Shown here one piece after another: positions 11,081 through 19,850 of a DNA stretch of 64,000 bases. This DNA is from Chaetoderma sp. LZ-2023a (taxonomy: Eukaryota; Mollusca; Caudofoveata; Chaetodermatida; Chaetodermatidae): NCBI GenBank assembly GCA_034401795.1, contig CM067373.1, positions 41,175,781-41,239,780 of the forward strand. Reading direction: 5' to 3'. Each line of letters opens with the position of its first letter. Positions within the stretch are counted from its first letter, which is position 1. The notes beneath the pieces were generated by a model. The model did no database searches. It was given only the letters and a program-made list of their open reading frames with translations, and had not been told where the DNA came from. Position numbers and translations under genes: made by a program.

Positions 11081-11434
11081 AATGAATGTAGATGAATATA
11101 CTGGACAGTTCTGACGATTGCTCGCACACCCACCCATCTCTCCCACTCCTCCAATATCCATCTATCACTAACTATTTAAAAATGAACATGCAAACGTTGA
11201 CGAGATAATGACAACATAGATAATGACTGAATACGCATGTCAAAAATGCGGTGATCTTCCTCACAATAAGATCAACATAAATTCGCGATGTCAAAAGTCA
11301 GCGCAAAACAAGCTTGGAATAAATGACTTGCTAATTCATATATCGCGATATCCTGCAATATCTACACAGTGTAAACCTGAGAAGTGTCTCTTATTCTAAA
11401 TTTTATTAATCAACTTCTTTATTTATTTCCGCAG

Positions 11435-11583
11435 AGGATTATAATAGCTGGTGATTTGAACGCTGGTTGTACGTATGTGAAGTCCTGGAGCGGGATACCT
11501 TTGCACTCAGACAAGAACTTCCATTGGTATATTTCTGATGAACAGGATACTACAGTGGCGGGCAGGGGGTGCGCGTATGACAG
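11435..11583 (+). CDS. DNase I-family nuclease, internal exon
   Basis: A 149-bp exon between a TTATTTCCGCAG acceptor and a CAG/GTAGGC donor. It encodes ~50 residues beginning RIIIAGDLNAGCTYV and ending GRGCAYDR. These match the DNase I core: Asp and Asn of the G-D-x-N-A-G-C active-site loop, the two Cys of the conserved disulfide, and the CAYDR Asp. The split codon (AG/G, Arg) joins exactly in phase to the exon at 17316. Members of this family are secreted, divalent-cation-dependent endonucleases that cut double-stranded DNA. Upstream exons with the signal peptide and N-terminal catalytic residues were not found and are probably to the left, perhaps outside the window. Confidence 0.85.
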
Positions 11584-11629
11584 GTAGGCAACATATGACA
11601 CACATCAGTGATGTCACTTCCATTTTTAT

Positions 11630-12060
11630 CACTCTAAAAAACCATGAAAGATGCAACTATGCGATGCTGTATACAGGCATTGTGACATGCATCAGGTTTT
11701 TTTAAAGAGCGCCTTTGGAGCTGACCAGCTGTTCTAATTGTATAGCATATTGTATATAGCTGTTCCAATTATTGTATATATGAAAGATGCAACTATGCGA
11801 TGCTGTATACATGCATCGTGACATGCATCAGGTTTTTCAAAGAGTGGCTATGGAGCTGACCAGCTGTTCCAATTGTATAGCATGTCACGATGCTTGTATA
11901 CAGCATCGCATAGTTGCATCTTTCTTCCCAGCAGGAGGCCTTTGGAGCTGACAATATGCTATACAACGGGAACAACTGGTCAGCTCCAAAGGCCCCCTGC
12001 TGGAAAGAACAATAACGCTCAGCCGCACCCTATACTACTGGGAATACCCTTAACCACTCG
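11630..12060. mobile_element. Rearranged foldback elements, GCATCGTGACATGCATC family
   Basis: The block GATGCAACTATGCGATGCTG occurs at ~11650 and ~11785 in direct orientation and inverted at ~11895. GAGCTGACCAGCTGTTC and its complement pair in the same way. It is the same family as the intact palindrome at 13253-13517. It ends in CCCCCTGCTGGAAAGAACAA, also seen at ~8510. Confidence 0.65.
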
Positions 12061-12139
12061 TGTGCTAACTTAACTCTTTAATGGTCAAGACCGCTAAAAC
12101 GGACTCTAGAGTGGTCTTGAGGAATGCCCATTTTTTCAT

Positions 12140-12330
12140 CCAAGAGAATATGAACGTACCACTGGAATGGCTGTTTCTGTAACGGAACCAGTCACTCCAG
12201 TGCCAAATTTTAAAACATAGTCTTCTCTCAGCTGGTAAATAGAAAAAACTGGATTTTCTTAACCATTTTCATGGTCAAGTCGGCCAAAAAAACAAGCACC
12301 TGTAATGGTCTTGAGCAATGTTTATTTGCA
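12140..12330. mobile_element. Diverged foldback MITE related to 9664-9792
   Basis: CCACTGGAATGGCTG faces CCAGTCACTCCAGTG across a short loop, followed by an AACATAGTCTTCTCTC block. The arms are decayed. Confidence 0.45.
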
Positions 12331-12465
12331 CGACAACTGGAAGCGTAAAGTCTTGACCATTAAAGGGAGAATTTTGAGCGTTTTGAGGCGCTGTTGACAC
12401 AAGAGGGGTTAATGTTGTTTCAAATGGCGTACCTCTGTTTCCAATTGCTTTTTCACCGCCTCATA

Positions 12466-13258
12466 TGCGCGTGGTAAGGCTTTTATCTCATTTACGGCGT
12501 TACCCGGACACGTATGAATTGCCATGATAACGAACTCTTCTATTATTTGAAAAAATGACATGTTGACAGACTAACAAGCATTTATACCCTATCTATTGCT
12601 ATAAAGCGGCGATCCAGTGATTGGACGAACTCAGGCCAAACCAGCCAACCGCACCAACCCACCATATCCCACACCCAACAAACCACACCCCTCCCCGCAC
12701 CCGCCCCACGCTGCAGTGATCTTCAGGCATATTATTTCACGGCCCAAGAGAATACAGTTTTTTTAATTACCACTAAAACGACTGCCCCGATGATAACCGA
12801 GCCAAAAGTCTTCGCCTATCCTGCAAATAGACATTCCCCATAGATCACTGCCCGCCTTTGCTATGAATGGGCTAATCACCCATGTACCGAAGTAATATGT
12901 TGCATTTCTGTTAGCAGTTAGGGTTCCTTCCTTTAAAGCTGTGGATGGCTACACACGTCTTACATGCATTCGGTCCTGTGTCAAAATCAACGCTGACTAA
13001 AGGTACATAATGTCTAGAAATGTTCCAATTGTATAGTCAGCGTTGATTTTGACACAGGACCGAATGCATGTAAGACGTGTGTAGCCATCCACAGCTTTAA
13101 AGGAAGGAACCATAACTGCTAACAGAAATGCAACATAGGGTATAAATGCTTGTTACTCTGTCAACCTGTCATTTTTTCAAATAATAGAAGAGTTCGTTAT
13201 CATGGCGATTCATACGTGTCCGGGTAACGCCGTAAATGAGATAAAAGCCTTATCACGT
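12466..13258. mobile_element. Large palindromic element with nested insertion
   Basis: The right arm (13027-13256) is the near-perfect reverse complement of 12472-12587 plus 12899-13015, running from TAGTCAGCGTTGATTTTGAC out to TAACGCCGTAAATGAGATAA. The left arm is interrupted at a CCCTAT/ATGTTGC junction by about 310 bp (12588-12898). The right arm is uninterrupted there, so the interruption is an insertion. Confidence 0.75.
12588..12898. mobile_element. Insertion nested in the palindrome's left arm
   Basis: About 310 bp absent from the matching position of the right arm. It contains a further CCAAGAGAATACAG...AAAAGTCTTCGC partial foldback like that at 9664. The flanks share only two or three bases (TAT/AT), consistent with a short target duplication. 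Confidence 0.6.
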
Positions 13259-13517
13259 TTTGGAAGTCGTGGATTCGTGACTCTAAAAAACCATGAAAGA
13301 TGCAACTATGCGATGCTGTATACATGCATCGTGACATGCATCAGGTTTTTTAAATAGCGCCTTTGGAGCTGACCAGTTGTTCCAATTGTATAGCTGGTCA
13401 GCTCCAAAGGCGCTCTTTAAAAAACCTGATGCATGTCACGATGCATGTATACAGCATCGCATAGTTGCATCTTTCATGGTTTTTTAGAGTCACGAATCCA
13501 CGACTTCCAAAACGTGA
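13253..13517. mobile_element. Intact palindromic foldback element, ~265 bp
   Basis: Arms starting CACGTTTTGGAAGTCGTGGA and ending with the complement CCACGACTTCCAAAACGTG pair nearly perfectly over ~125 bp, including ACCATGAAAGATGCAACTAT and GGAGCTGACCAG, around a short TTCCAATTG loop. The small ORFs inside are shadows. Confidence 0.8.
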
Positions 13518-13997
13518 CATTTCCTACTACACAGCAAGTTCCAATGTCGGTAGAGCTGCAGAGGAGAGAGCTAAAAATTCTGCTCTGTGTCTTGATGTGG
13601 GCTCCAGCATTGTTCATCTCCTTGGTGTTATATATAGTTATATATAAGTGAACTCTGTTTTGGCCTCATTTGCGAAGAAGTTTGCGGTATTGAACTGTTC
13701 TGCAGCTATCGGAAGTAGTGTATCAAGAGGACATCTTTCCTCGTCGATAAATATCAACATCACATGCATACTCCATCTCTAGGGGCATGCCTATCATTCG
13801 GATTGGAGGGTTTGGTCATGTAGAGTGTTCTCAAACAAATGATAATGCTGGGGCGATGTAGCTAGTGAAAAGTGCTAGAAAAAACCCAGCACCTTGTAAT
13901 AATCTTATTGGTGATATAAACTGCAGGAATCGCTGCTTTGACGCGAACATTTAGCTTTGTGTTTACCAATAAGAGTCTCGCCAGGCGTAGTTCGTCA

Positions 13998-14580
13998 TCA
14001 TCGCAGCCAGCTTGATTCATCCATTAATTGGTTTCGCCTTCCCTGGTCAGAGTCGATGAAGTAACCATCAGAGTTAGGTACATCAACTTGTTGCTGTGGA
14101 GTGCTGATTTTTAATACTTTGCGTTTTCTGAACATTTTTCGTTGCTTATTGGTGGACGTGATCTCGTTTACCAGGTCATCCGCTCTTTTGATGGGGAGTT
14201 CTTTCAATCGTTCACTGATTTGACACCGGATCTTATTGCGTTTCTGCGTTAGTTCAGTTTGGTGTTCAATTCGACTGCTTGAGAAATGCGTAGTCGCAAT
14301 GTTTTCTGTTGTTCAGACAGCATTGTAGCAAGTTGATCAACAACATAGGATTTCCTTTGGTTGCTATTCCTGGCTGCACTGATGTTTTTAGAAGCTGATG
14401 CCGTCACACATTTTAAGACTTTACTTACGGCCTCGCTTGGCTTAAGCCATGGCCATCTGCTCATTTATTGTTTTCCTATTCGATGTCTTGATGGCCTTGA
14501 CGTTAGTTAGTTTAGAGAGATCATGGCTGACCTTGGATTTCTGTGAGGCCAATTACATATCAAAGCAAACAATATTAAGA
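13998..14580 (-). pseudogene. Decayed coding segment of unknown origin
   Basis: On the minus strand three coding-like stretches run in series but in different frames. One is Lys/Ser-rich (~14580-14460), one runs from 14464 (SEAVSKVLKCVTASASKNIS) to 14249, and one from ~14270 to 13998 includes RADDLVNEITSTNKQRKMF. Amphipathic, Lys/Gln-rich composition suggests helical segments. I do not recognise a family. Lying inside the DNase intron on the opposite strand and shifted in frame, it is most likely a transposon remnant. Confidence 0.35.
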
Positions 14581-14599
14581 GAGGTTCACGCACTTCGGT

Positions 14600-16790
14600 A
14601 ACAAATCTTCTTTAAATTTTCATCACTCACCTAATAAGCTGATTATAGATAATTCTTTAACACATTTTCTGCGATGGTGTTGGTGGGACTATACAGCGCG
14701 AGGCTTCAAAAGCAAGTCTCCAGGCTACTACAACAGGCCCATATATTGACTCCTAGAGATAACACAAAGCATGTAACTCACTTTTTACATAAGCAGGAAA
14801 AAGTAATTTCTCACATAGAAGCACGAGAAAGAAGAGTTTGAGGATGCCGAAACTGTGACAGGCACCCATCCCACCTTGGCTTCATCTCAACTGCGGACTG
14901 TAAGTTACTCATGAAACGGATTTCTGGAATTGAAACTGCATTCGAAGCGACTACTCGCACAGGTTACACCATCTATAATACAATGCGAACCAGGAAACTA
15001 TGTCAGATGTACATATGATGAGGAATGATGGATTTGCAACATCCTTGACACTTCTGAGGAGGATGGAGATGTACAAATATCATTTATGCACCCTCATAGT
15101 CCCGAAAGGGCATTTCTTTGGCCAGCGGAAGAAGACCACTTCTCTCATGTGTCTTATTAGGATTCCACTTACTCCAAACGGCAGGCAGGACCAGCTGGAC
15201 AAAAGACAACGAGCTGCTAAAATCTCAATCTGTAGCTACGTGCATGCTACTATTATCATTATGTACTCTGTGGTTATTGTCTATTTTAACTTACATGTAA
15301 TTTTATACATTTAAATTACACTCAAAATATGTCTATAGAGAGTGTGAACACTTAAAATACCAGATATGAACAATCATGTATGTATGAACGAGTCTTATAA
15401 TAAGACTGAGACTTTGTGTATATAAACTACATACACATAGCTTCATATTCACATTTTGGAATATGCCAACATCTAGATTTATCCTCACGGAAAATGGGCC
15501 ACGAGGTGATTTTTTGTGGAAATTGGAAAATATGTGTGTTTAGACTGAGTCTTAGAAGACAAATAAAATTTTGGGCACACAAATTACACCCCTGTAACTT
15601 TATGCACACAAAGCATTAAAAATGTTGACATATGCCCACATTTGCATTTCCACCACTGAAAATGTGCCTCAGAATTTGAAGAGGTTTACCTTCAACGATA
15701 ATAATTTCAGAGCTGTCATGGTCAGTTGTCATACAGCGAATATGTTGGACCTAAAGCACAGGAAATATGAAGTGGCTCAGACATGGCTAAGTAGTATTAA
15801 AATGAAGATATCCGAGCGATTACTTGTAATAAAAATCTAAAGCTCCAGATTTATTCTTTTAGATAGTTGAGGAATAAATGGTAAAAATCTAAAGCCAATA
15901 TGAAATCGAAGTGCGCGAAGCATTGGTTGATTTGTCATGGTCTGACCCGTAATATAGAACGGATTAATGACAGGCCTACAGAGTCAGTCACGTATTTTAT
16001 ATTTATATTCTAGTTACACCCGGCAGCCCGCCCTCTCCAGTAGTGTGTCATTACTGGATGTCTCATGCGTTATTAGGCGCATGATGGAGTTATAATACGT
16101 CAGTATGATTATGACATCAGCTAGTGAGTAACATAATGTATTATGACATCAGATATTTAAGTGACGCAACTGTAGCTGCTGTAGTAACGGTATCCCAACC
16201 TTACACACGGCAATGAGATCAGTTATTGCCCTACAGGTTCGTGGTTGAAGAAGCTCTTAACTCACGGTTCACCAAACCATGAACTGAGTTTTGATCTCGG
16301 TTCGTGGCTTCTGGTTCGCAAATTTCAAAATAAATTTGACATCTTATTTGACTGACTAAACCTCGTCAATATATTAATCGAAGTGGTGGTCCGCGATTTA
16401 TTTTGGCTGGATTTAAAACATAAATCGAAATACGATTAAATTAATTGCAATTTACAATTCTTGTGGTTTCAGGACATTGCCACGAAATCACGATCATCAA
16501 ACGTCGCCGATTCACATAAATGCCGTTGGCGTTGTGGTTCGTGGCGGTGGTTCGTGGTACGAAACAAGTCAGTAAATTCACTGACCCGGTCAGTCGCAAA
16601 AACGCACACATATTGGACTTTGATCTGACCATGGAGCTAGGCCCACGTAACCAGCATCTTCGATGCAGTTTCTCCGCCGGTAAAGTCCCGCTGGGAACAG
16701 TCATGGCCATACAGATTGCCCAGTTCAGTGGAGCGTGTATGACAATACGCAAACTATCAATGGAGTGGAGCAATGGTTAGGTAGCACCAT
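14600..16790. other. Intron sequence, nothing recognised
   Basis: No ORF here looks like a gene. 16080-16160 contains two TATGACATCAG stretches reminiscent of the TGACGTCA sites in MITE family A, without other similarity. Confidence 0.45.
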
Positions 16791-16796
16791 TGAGCT

Positions 16797-17080
16797 ACCA
16801 GACATGGAATACGCCTCCTCACCAGTGCATAGTGTCGTCACCAGACACGGAATACGCCTCCTCACCAGTGCATAGTGTCGTCACCAGACACGGAATACGC
16901 CTCTTCACCAGTGCATAGTGTCGTCACCAGACATGGAACACGCCTCTTCACCAGTACATAGTGTCGTCACCAGACATGGAACACGCCTCTTCACCGGTAC
17001 ATGGTGTCGTCACCAGACATGAAATACGCCTCTTCACCAGCGTATAGTGTCACCAGGGATGGAATACGTATCTTCATCCC
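16797..17080 (+). repeat. 43-bp minisatellite
   Basis: About 6.5 copies of a 43-bp unit containing ACCAGACACGGAATACGCCT and AGTGCATAGTGTCGTC, diverging toward the right end. It ends about 235 bp before the DNase exon acceptor. Confidence 0.9.
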
Positions 17081-17315
17081 TGGAGGGCTGACGAAGGTCC
17101 TACCTTCGTCACCAACACGGTAGAAAATCTGAGTATGGACAGGCCACCAAACAATAATTATGATGTCTGATTATATATCTAGGTGATGTAATAGTACCCG
17201 GATAACGCAGGCTACTGAACCACTACTGGATCAAAACCAGTGCAATGTGACCCGCTATTGGCAAAAGTAACCTGCATTATCCGCGCAGTGTGTTCATATT
17301 GTGATCTTCTTTCAG

Positions 17316-17484
17316 GCTGATCATCCATGACTCATTGTTTTGGGCTGTGCAGCGGATCCCGGTGAATGAGAGAGTGCTACGGTTTGATGATTTGCTAGGA
17401 TTGAGCACCGCTGAAGCCCTCTTAGTCAGCGATCACTACCCAGTACAACTGCGGCTCAAAGGTAAACGTACGTCCATTATATAA
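17316..17484 (+). CDS. DNase I-family nuclease, C-terminal exon
   Basis: Begins after a TTCTTTCAG acceptor and continues the codon split at 11583. It encodes RLIIHDSLFWAVQRIPVNER and then the family's C-terminal signature LLVSDHYPVQLRLK, with the catalytic Asp-His pair of S-D-H-Y-P-V. Read through, the frame ends at TAA 17482-17484 after KGKRTSII, close to where vertebrate DNase I ends. A GTAAAC donor at 17462 is also possible, which would place a further exon downstream. The LINE insertion starts ~270 bp later, so it lies in the 3' UTR, a last intron or 3' flanking DNA. Confidence 0.85.
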
Positions 17485-17523
17485 CACTGTCCAGCTAGAC
17501 ATTCCTCTGCTTGGAGACGCAAC

Positions 17524-17752
<229 letters not shown>

Positions 17753-18171
17753 GAAGTGAACGCACGCGTTTATTTAGCTCTGCAATTGCTGCCCGAATTT
17801 GCTAGTTTCTAGCGCGATTTTGTAGATAAATTTTATACATATATTTCGTATTAGTATTTCCTTTCAAACTTTATATTTAATTTGTAAATTCTTGTCTTGG
17901 TTGGAGCGCATTTTGTGTCTCTATTTTCTAAAGGCATTCCTCTTAGCTGGCGGTTTTCGCCATTTAATAGGGCTCCTCTTACTGTGGTCAATGCAATACA
18001 TTTCTCCCCGCGCCGGTCTGCTATTTCTAGATCGTAGGCTAGCGCATTGTATTTGGCAAGATCGCTTGAGTGAGTGGATTTAATTCCTTTGTCATTTGTA
18101 AGCACACGCCTAGTTCTTTAACTATATTACTCCTTATAGTCAGTTGGCTGTCCCCGGTCAACTCGAACAGA

Positions 18172-18214
18172 CTAACAAATATATGACTTGACTATTTAAT
18201 CATATATTTGTTAG
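18172..18214 (+). promoter_or_regulatory. 5' UTR hairpin 1
   Basis: Perfect 15-bp arms (CTAACAAATATATGA and its complement) around a 13-base loop. The stem is repeated with one compensatory change in hairpin 3. Confidence 0.75.
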
Positions 18215-18240
18215 CATACTTTAATCGGCTAGGTGTTAGT

Positions 18241-18261
18241 GAACCACTTAGAAAGTGGTTC
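18241..18261 (+). promoter_or_regulatory. 5' UTR hairpin 2
   Basis: Perfect 9-bp arms GAACCACTT/AAGTGGTTC around a 3-base loop, placed between the two larger hairpins. Confidence 0.7.
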
Positions 18262-18264
18262 AAA

Positions 18265-18307
18265 CTAACAAATATACGACTGTACTCTCTATTCGTATAT
18301 TTGTTGG
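18265..18307 (+). promoter_or_regulatory. 5' UTR hairpin 3
   Basis: Arms CTAACAAATATACGA and TCGTATATTTGTTGG pair over 14 of 15 positions with a 13-base loop. Compared with hairpin 1, a T-A pair has become C-G, keeping the pairing, while the loop sequence differs. Confidence 0.75.
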
Positions 18308-18432
18308 TAGACGTCAGGGTTTCAAAAGGGGACACTATTTATTTAGTGTTTAGCTCTTTCCGCGACGTCTTGGTGTTATATATTTGTATTATATATTGTA
18401 GTAGCATGGGGTTCCTCTTTTTATAAAACACC

Positions 18433-19839
18433 ATGGCAACCTCATATAGGCGTACCATGAGTCTTAAAATCACGACAAAGGCTTGGGGTATTTCGGCAAT
18501 TGAGGTGTATCATGGGTTGAAGGATGTAGTTGGGGCAGGGCCACGGGTCCTTCAAGGTCTCGTTAATGTTTCCAAATCTGTATGGAATGTCACCGTAGTT
18601 AATGAAAGTGTGAAGGAAAAGTTGCTCGACGAGGTCCTTGTCGTGAAGGGTGAGGTGTGTAATGTGGAGGAAATAGATTCTGATCGTCTATTAGTCAAGA
18701 TGAAGGTTCCATTAGAGATCCCAGATGAACGGGTTATCACTGAATTGATCAAGTATGGCAAAGTGGACAAAGTAGAACACGAGACCTATCCATTTGATCG
18801 AACCTTAGAAAATGGCATCAGAAGAATTTGGTTTGAAAAGGTAGAACAACCTCTCCCAAGCAAGGTCACCATAGATGGTCGATTTATCTTGCCATTATGG
18901 TACAGGGGGCAAATCAAAGAGTGTAGAATCTGCTTAAGCACAGAACATCTTGCAACAGATTTCCCTAACAAAAACAAATGTCTAGTTTGTGGATCATCTG
19001 ATCATTTTAAGTGGCGATGCCCGCAGAACAAATATGTCAAAAAGGGTGCTGATAAAAGTGCAGAGCAAGTTGTCTCTAAAGAGAATGTCATAGAACCGGT
19101 AGCTGCTGAGATTGTAGCGGAAATTCATACTAATGGGAAGCACGCTGCTAAGGAAAATGTCATCGAACCAGTGGTTGCTGAGATTGTAGCTGAAGTCCAT
19201 GTTAATGAGAAGCATGGGGAAAAAACTAAGAATCCAATCGCTGTAGTTGCAGGCGATGAAATAGAGGTTCTAGATGAGGGGCTAAGTCTTGCTCCAGTAA
19301 CAAGTCAATCCAAGTTTGATGACAGAGAGGCTAATTCCACACAAGTTGAAGATGAGGATCAATACCCTCTGGAAGAGAGTTTTAATTTAGGACAAGTAAA
19401 ATTCAGGTCGCAAGATACTGAAACTAACTTTGAATTTCCACTGAGTACACTCAATCTAGACGATTTAAATAATATAGAGAAAGTAATTGGTGTCTCGGAT
19501 CGATTGAGTGGAACAAAGCGACAGAAAGATGGAGAGAGTTCTGAATCAGAAATAGAGGAAAGTGATATAGAAGACGATAATATGTCAGTCGCTGAATCTG
19601 ATATATCCATTCAAACACAGAGTTCTAAATCACCTGATGAAATGGTCATGTACAGGTCAGAGGCAGGAGAGGTGTTAGTTCCATATGTGACGGCAAATGG
19701 TGTTAAATATAGGCATCTGCGTCATGATTCAGATATATTAAAATATAAGCATTTGGAAAAAGTTGAGCTAAGTAATGCAGCGTTTGTGAGTAAAATAGGT
19801 AAATGGTCTAAGAGAGGGTCGAAAAAAACCAAAATCTAG
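18433..19839 (+). CDS. LINE ORF1 nucleic-acid-binding protein (468 aa)
   Basis: ATG in a good context (CACCATGG). The N-terminal ~160 residues carry an RRM-like or single-strand-binding module typical of Tx1/L1-group ORF1 (inferred from position). Zinc knuckles follow at residues ~164-197. The first reads C-x2-C-x4-H-x4-F, so its last Cys is lost. The second (CLVCGSSDHFKWRCP) is intact CCHC. Residues ~217-264 hold two near-identical 24-residue repeats starting ENVIEPV. An acidic, Ser-rich region follows, then a basic tail (KWSKRGSKKTKI). It would bind element RNA in the RNP. The frame is intact, and the stop is 11 bases before ORF2's ATG. Confidence 0.85.
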   Translation: MATSYRRTMSLKITTKAWGISAIEVYHGLKDVVGAGPRVLQGLVNVSKSVWNVTVVNESVKEKLLDEVLVVKGEVCNVEEIDSDRLLVKMKVPLEIPDERVITELIKYGKVDKVEHETYPFDRTLENGIRRIWFEKVEQPLPSKVTIDGRFILPLWYRGQIKECRICLSTEHLATDFPNKNKCLVCGSSDHFKWRCPQNKYVKKGADKSAEQVVSKENVIEPVAAEIVAEIHTNGKHAAKENVIEPVVAEIVAEVHVNEKHGEKTKNPIAVVAGDEIEVLDEGLSLAPVTSQSKFDDREANSTQVEDEDQYPLEESFNLGQVKFRSQDTETNFEFPLSTLNLDDLNNIEKVIGVSDRLSGTKRQKDGESSESEIEESDIEDDNMSVAESDISIQTQSSKSPDEMVMYRSEAGEVLVPYVTANGVKYRHLRHDSDILKYKHLEKVELSNAAFVSKIGKWSKRGSKKTKI

Positions 19840-19850
19840 TTAGCTTAATA

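Larger units (their letters stand above)
11584..17315 (+). other. Intron of the DNase I-family gene (5.7 kb)
   Basis: GTAGGC donor at 11584 and TTCTTTCAG acceptor ending at 17315. It holds several foldback elements (11630-13517), a decayed minus-strand ORF (13998-14580), a stretch without recognisable features (14600-16790) and a 43-bp minisatellite (16797-17080). Confidence 0.75.

Noticed and set aside
16441..16780. Opposed ~85- and 110-codon ORFs in the DNase intron
   Set aside because: No domain-like pattern, no signals, and the two overlap on opposite strands.
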